Shown here one piece after another: positions 6,319 to 7,298 of a DNA stretch of 7,298 nt. The notes under the pieces were generated by a model that was not told the DNA's origin, ran no database searches, and worked only from the letters and a program-made list of their open reading frames with translations. This stretch comes from Sphingobacteriia bacterium (GTDB lineage: Bacteria; Bacteroidota; Bacteroidia; UBA7662): contig RFPG01000057.1 of assembly GCA_009926245.1 (NCBI GenBank), positions 1-7,298 of the forward strand, given 5' to 3'. Position 1 is the first letter of the stretch; every line of letters begins with the position of its first letter. Made by a program: the position numbers and the translations under genes.

Positions 6319-7298
6319 TTATTGAACATGCAAGAGATTGCACCCGCGCGGTTCCGCCCCCTCCAATCGACCCAACAGCTCCAAACTACCGTCCGGCAAG
6401 CACCGACCCAAATCTCGGATTTGAATAAACGAAACGCTGTAGTAATTGGCCGGATCAACAATGTTGAGACCACCAATCCCTCCGGCTTTCTCCCATTCCA
6501 AGGGATTGTCTGTACGGTAAAAACCCACACCCACCATGGGCGGGAAAACATATCCCACCCAACGCGTTCCATCCAGGCGATAGGCCTGGGATCCCAATTC
6601 GGTCATACCGTATTCGCCGCCCAAGCGGATGGACGGGCCCAGGGCCTGCCGCCAACATTGCCGACGTTCCTCTTCTGTCCAGATCCGTTCCATCCCCTTG
6701 GAACCACCCGTCTCGATAAGTATGTCGATGGGATCGGTCACCAAATCCGTGTCTTGAATCCATTCCAAAAGTGCATGGGGAATCCCCCAAGCCAGGACCG
6801 GACTTTGTTCCAATTGAGCCCGTTGCCAATCCCGCGTGAACGCGTTGTAATCTTTGTTATAGAATGTTCCTTGGGCCAAATCCGACGCCTCCATGTAGAA
6901 AGCCAGCATGGCCAACAAGGAAGATTCCCCACGGTCCATGTACGATGGCAACAAAGCCAGCAAAGCCTTTCCATTCAAAGGCCCCAGAATGGTTTGAGCA
7001 AAGTCCAGAGAACGTTCCCAAACCAGGTCTGGATAAGCCATGGAATGGACGGACCGACGCTGAACACCGGCGCTGGTACCGCTGCTTCTAAAAAGCTGAC
7101 GCATGCCGGGAGGGGGACCCCACGCCAGCTCGTGGTCCTTGAAGGCTTCGATGGGCAAAAAGACCAAATCCTCGGGGTAGCGTATGGCCGATGCATCCGG
7201 CTTGACTGCCTCCACAAATTTCCCGAAAACAGGGATTTCCTGCCTTTGACGGTGAAAAAGGTCCATAATGGCCGCGCATTGTTGATCCGTCCAACCCG
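6319..7298 (-). CDS. LuxE-like acyl-protein synthetase / AMP-binding family acyltransferase (5' partial)
   Basis: Member of the adenylate-forming LuxE/PaaK-like group; proteins of this form are commonly annotated 'acyl transferase' in Bacteroidota. LuxE itself activates a fatty acid with ATP and holds the acyl group on a Cys near its C-terminus. Numbering from the first in-frame ATG (base 7266), 315 residues contain the Ser/Thr-rich nucleotide loop RSSGTSAG (60-67), ALLALLPSYMDRGESSL (101-117), IETGGSKGM (184-192), the adenylation core EYGMTELGSQAY (218-229), RDLG (284-287) and a C-terminal RGCNLL (307-312) containing Cys309. The frame stays open upstream of 7266 to the window edge (TDQQCAAIMDLF) with family-like residues, so the real start probably lies beyond base 7298 and only a few residues are missing. 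The gene ends 10 bases before the esterase start. Its acyl substrate and acceptor are unknown; no luxCD-like gene is in view. Confidence 0.82.
   Translation of the reverse strand, partial: GWTDQQCAAIMDLFHRQRQEIPVFGKFVEAVKPDASAIRYPEDLVFLPIEAFKDHELAWGPPPGMRQLFRSSGTSAGVQRRSVHSMAYPDLVWERSLDFAQTILGPLNGKALLALLPSYMDRGESSLLAMLAFYMEASDLAQGTFYNKDYNAFTRDWQRAQLEQSPVLAWGIPHALLEWIQDTDLVTDPIDILIETGGSKGMERIWTEEERRQCWRQALGPSIRLGGEYGMTELGSQAYRLDGTRWVGYVFPPMVGVGFYRTDNPLEWEKAGGIGGLNIVDPANYYSVSFIQIRDLGRCLPDGSLELLGRLEGAEPRGCNLLHVQ

Noticed and set aside
6309..6572. N-terminal extension of the esterase reading frame (88 more residues, starting MERVGWDMF)
   Set aside because: It lies almost wholly inside the LuxE-like gene on the same strand in another frame, is Trp/Arg-rich without family resemblance, and would bury the signal peptide.
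1..7298. Mobile elements, CRISPR arrays, tRNA or rRNA genes, defence systems
   Set aside because: No terminal inverted repeats, spaced repeats, cloverleaf or transposase-like frames were seen. The window is almost fully occupied by five ordinary coding sequences.

Overview
The window most likely comes from a member of the Bacteroidota. The strongest evidence is a secreted protein ending in a type IX secretion (T9SS) sorting domain, a system essentially confined to that phylum. The signal-peptide region fits the Bacteroidota habit of placing Gln at position +1. None of the visible starts has a Shine-Dalgarno motif, and the minus-strand acyl-protein-synthetase-like gene is of a form I know mainly from Bacteroidota. 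Base composition looks slightly GC-rich by eye, higher than a typical low-GC Flavobacterium. I cannot name a genus.

Left part (1-4789, plus strand): three genes of a fatty-acid beta-oxidation operon in the order fadN (5' end outside the window), fadA, fadE, separated by 41 and 56 bases. FadE would oxidise acyl-CoA to enoyl-CoA. FadN would hydrate the enoyl-CoA and oxidise the hydroxyacyl-CoA. FadA would cleave 3-ketoacyl-CoA to acetyl-CoA and a shortened acyl-CoA. All catalytic residues that can be located are present. The order matches Bacillus subtilis fadNAE rather than E. coli fadBA.

Middle (4790-4838): a 49-base gap between converging genes, with only weak hairpin potential.

Right part (4839-7298, minus strand): an upstream gene, cut by the right edge, for a LuxE-like acyl-protein synthetase / AMP-binding family protein. 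A 489-residue secreted esterase follows 10 bases downstream. The esterase has a signal peptide, a starch-binding-like beta domain, a Gly-rich linker, an alpha/beta-hydrolase of the esterase D type and a T9SS sorting domain. The two genes are probably co-transcribed. Whether they are linked in function to the convergent fad operon is unknown; a shared acyl-group theme is suggestive only.

Coding density is very high. There is no gene-free stretch above 300 bases, and I see no RNA gene, mobile element, CRISPR array or large repeat. I did not find a clearly undescribed system. The most open question is the pairing of a LuxE-like enzyme with a T9SS esterase.
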